In this document: piece by piece, positions 5,961-6,396 of the stretch
Layout of the letters: each line of letters begins with the position of its first letter
How positions within the stretch are numbered: the stretch's first letter is position 1
Origin: Spirochaetaceae bacterium
GTDB lineage: Bacteria > Spirochaetota > Spirochaetia > Treponematales > Breznakiellaceae
Direction: 5' to 3'
DNA: 6,396 nt
NCBI GenBank assembly: GCA_031284645.1
Contig: JAITXS010000159.1
Span: 1-6,396 of the forward strand
Position numbers and translations under genes: made by a program
The notes under the pieces: generated by a model
The model's input: the letters and a program-made list of their open reading frames with translations, nothing else
Database searches by the model: none
What the model was told of the DNA's origin: nothing

Positions 5961-6140
5961 TACCCCAAAGAAGGGTAGTAGGGAAGAATAGGGTCATAGG
6001 GTCTTGGGTTTAGGGTAGTAGATTCCTGATCAGAACTTCACCCCTCATCCCGAAGCAAAGAGCTAAGGGCTTCGGGACGATACAGGCTTTCTGGTAAGAA
6101 CTAAACCCTCTACCCATGACCCAAAACCCTATTACCCTAG
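5961..6140. repeat. Right block of CCCTA/GGGTA repeats
   Basis: Second block of the repeat family found at 11-257. It begins with a 23-base direct match to the left block (5961-5983 against 148-170, one mismatch). Six G-runs of three follow on the plus strand (5973-6015), then a repeat core with its cytosine at 6026, the stem-loop module, another core at 6091 and five C-runs (6106-6137). G-runs first and C-runs later make the block roughly an inverted pair around the stem-loop. It stops one base before the stop codon of the leftward gene at 6142. Nothing else is recognised between 5906 and 6141. Confidence 0.75.
6049..6076. repeat. Stem-loop module, copy 2
   Basis: Identical over 28 bases to the stem-loop at 11-38: CCCGAAGC (6049-6056) and GCTTCGGG (6069-6076). 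The match continues to about 6115 with four mismatches in total, in the same orientation as copy 1 and 6038 bases away. Confidence 0.85.
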
Positions 6141-6141
6141 T

Positions 6142-6396
6142 CTACCACCTTCGTGGTTCGAAATCCGGGTCATCGGGGAGTATCTTCATGGTGTCTCCGC
6201 TTTGCTCAAGTACATAAAAACCCTGCCCTATCGCATAATTCCGTGTCTCGTCGTCGATTACCGCAGCCGCTATCGCGCCGTAGAGCTTCAGTCCCGGGTA
6301 TATATTCTGTGTTTGCAGCAGGGTCATTCTTTTTGTATGACGGACTATATCATCCGTGCCAGGATGTGTTTTGACTTCGACGATCATGATATCCTC
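6142..6396 (-). CDS. C-terminal part of a PD-(D/E)XK nuclease-like hypothetical protein (partial)
   Basis: An open frame of 84 codons plus stop runs off the right edge of the window, so the N-terminal part is missing; the internal ATG at 6387 is probably not the start because the frame continues upstream as Glu-Asp-Ile. The visible part begins with EDIMIVEVKT, which looks like the E-x-K strand of a PD-(D/E)XK nuclease fold, followed by a helical stretch, a glycine-alanine strand (YGAIAAAVID), and an ending of the type GFYVLEQSGDTMKI...EPRRW. This pattern is familiar from an uncharacterised family that is abundant in Treponema and some cyanobacteria and is often labelled DUF3782-like. Activity is unproven. 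It ends directly against the repeat block. Confidence 0.6.
   Translation of the reverse strand, partial: EDIMIVEVKTHPGTDDIVRHTKRMTLLQTQNIYPGLKLYGAIAAAVIDDETRNYAIGQGFYVLEQSGDTMKILPDDPDFEPRRW

Noticed and set aside
5396..6013. Long rightward open frame (205 codons) opposite nagA and across its leader
   Set aside because: It is antisense to a certain nagA, runs through the GC-rich element and repeats, has no recognisable protein motif, and its composition reflects the opposite strand.

Overview
The window carries four complete genes, one partial gene and two repeat-rich intergenic blocks. Everything points to a spirochete, most likely a Treponema-type organism. The second gene matches the TatT lipoprotein family known from Treponema pallidum, the G/C-tract repeats and poly-G tract recall treponeme genomes, and the UvrB and IspG proteins are bacterial in type. 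The species cannot be named from sequence alone.

Layout. Positions 1-310 hold a degenerate tandem repeat block rich in CCCTA-type heptamers. Then comes a head-to-tail rightward set: uvrB (416-2407, excinuclease subunit B), a TatT-like lipoprotein gene (2484-3374) and ispG (3436-4596, MEP isoprenoid pathway). Facing them from the right is nagA (4625-5791, GlcNAc-6-phosphate deacetylase), which overlaps a weak convergent hairpin after ispG. The nagA leader contains a GC-rich hairpin element (5810-5893) lying between a consensus -10 box and the ribosome-binding site. A second block of the left-hand repeat family fills 5961-6140. The window ends in the C-terminal part of a leftward gene of a PD-(D/E)XK nuclease-like family (6142-6396).

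The genes do not form one pathway: DNA repair, periplasmic transport, isoprenoid synthesis and amino-sugar recycling lie side by side. The rightward three may be co-transcribed, although uvrB and the lipoprotein gene each have a possible promoter of their own placed so close to the ATG that a leaderless mRNA would result. I see no transposase, phage gene, CRISPR array, rRNA or tRNA.

The non-coding structure is the most unusual part: two copies of a 67-nt hairpin-containing module about 6 kb apart in direct orientation, heptad-spaced C/G runs able to form quadruplexes or hairpins, a G10 homopolymer inside the fifth to seventh tens of bases of ispG, and the structured nagA leader. I found no convincing new multi-gene system.
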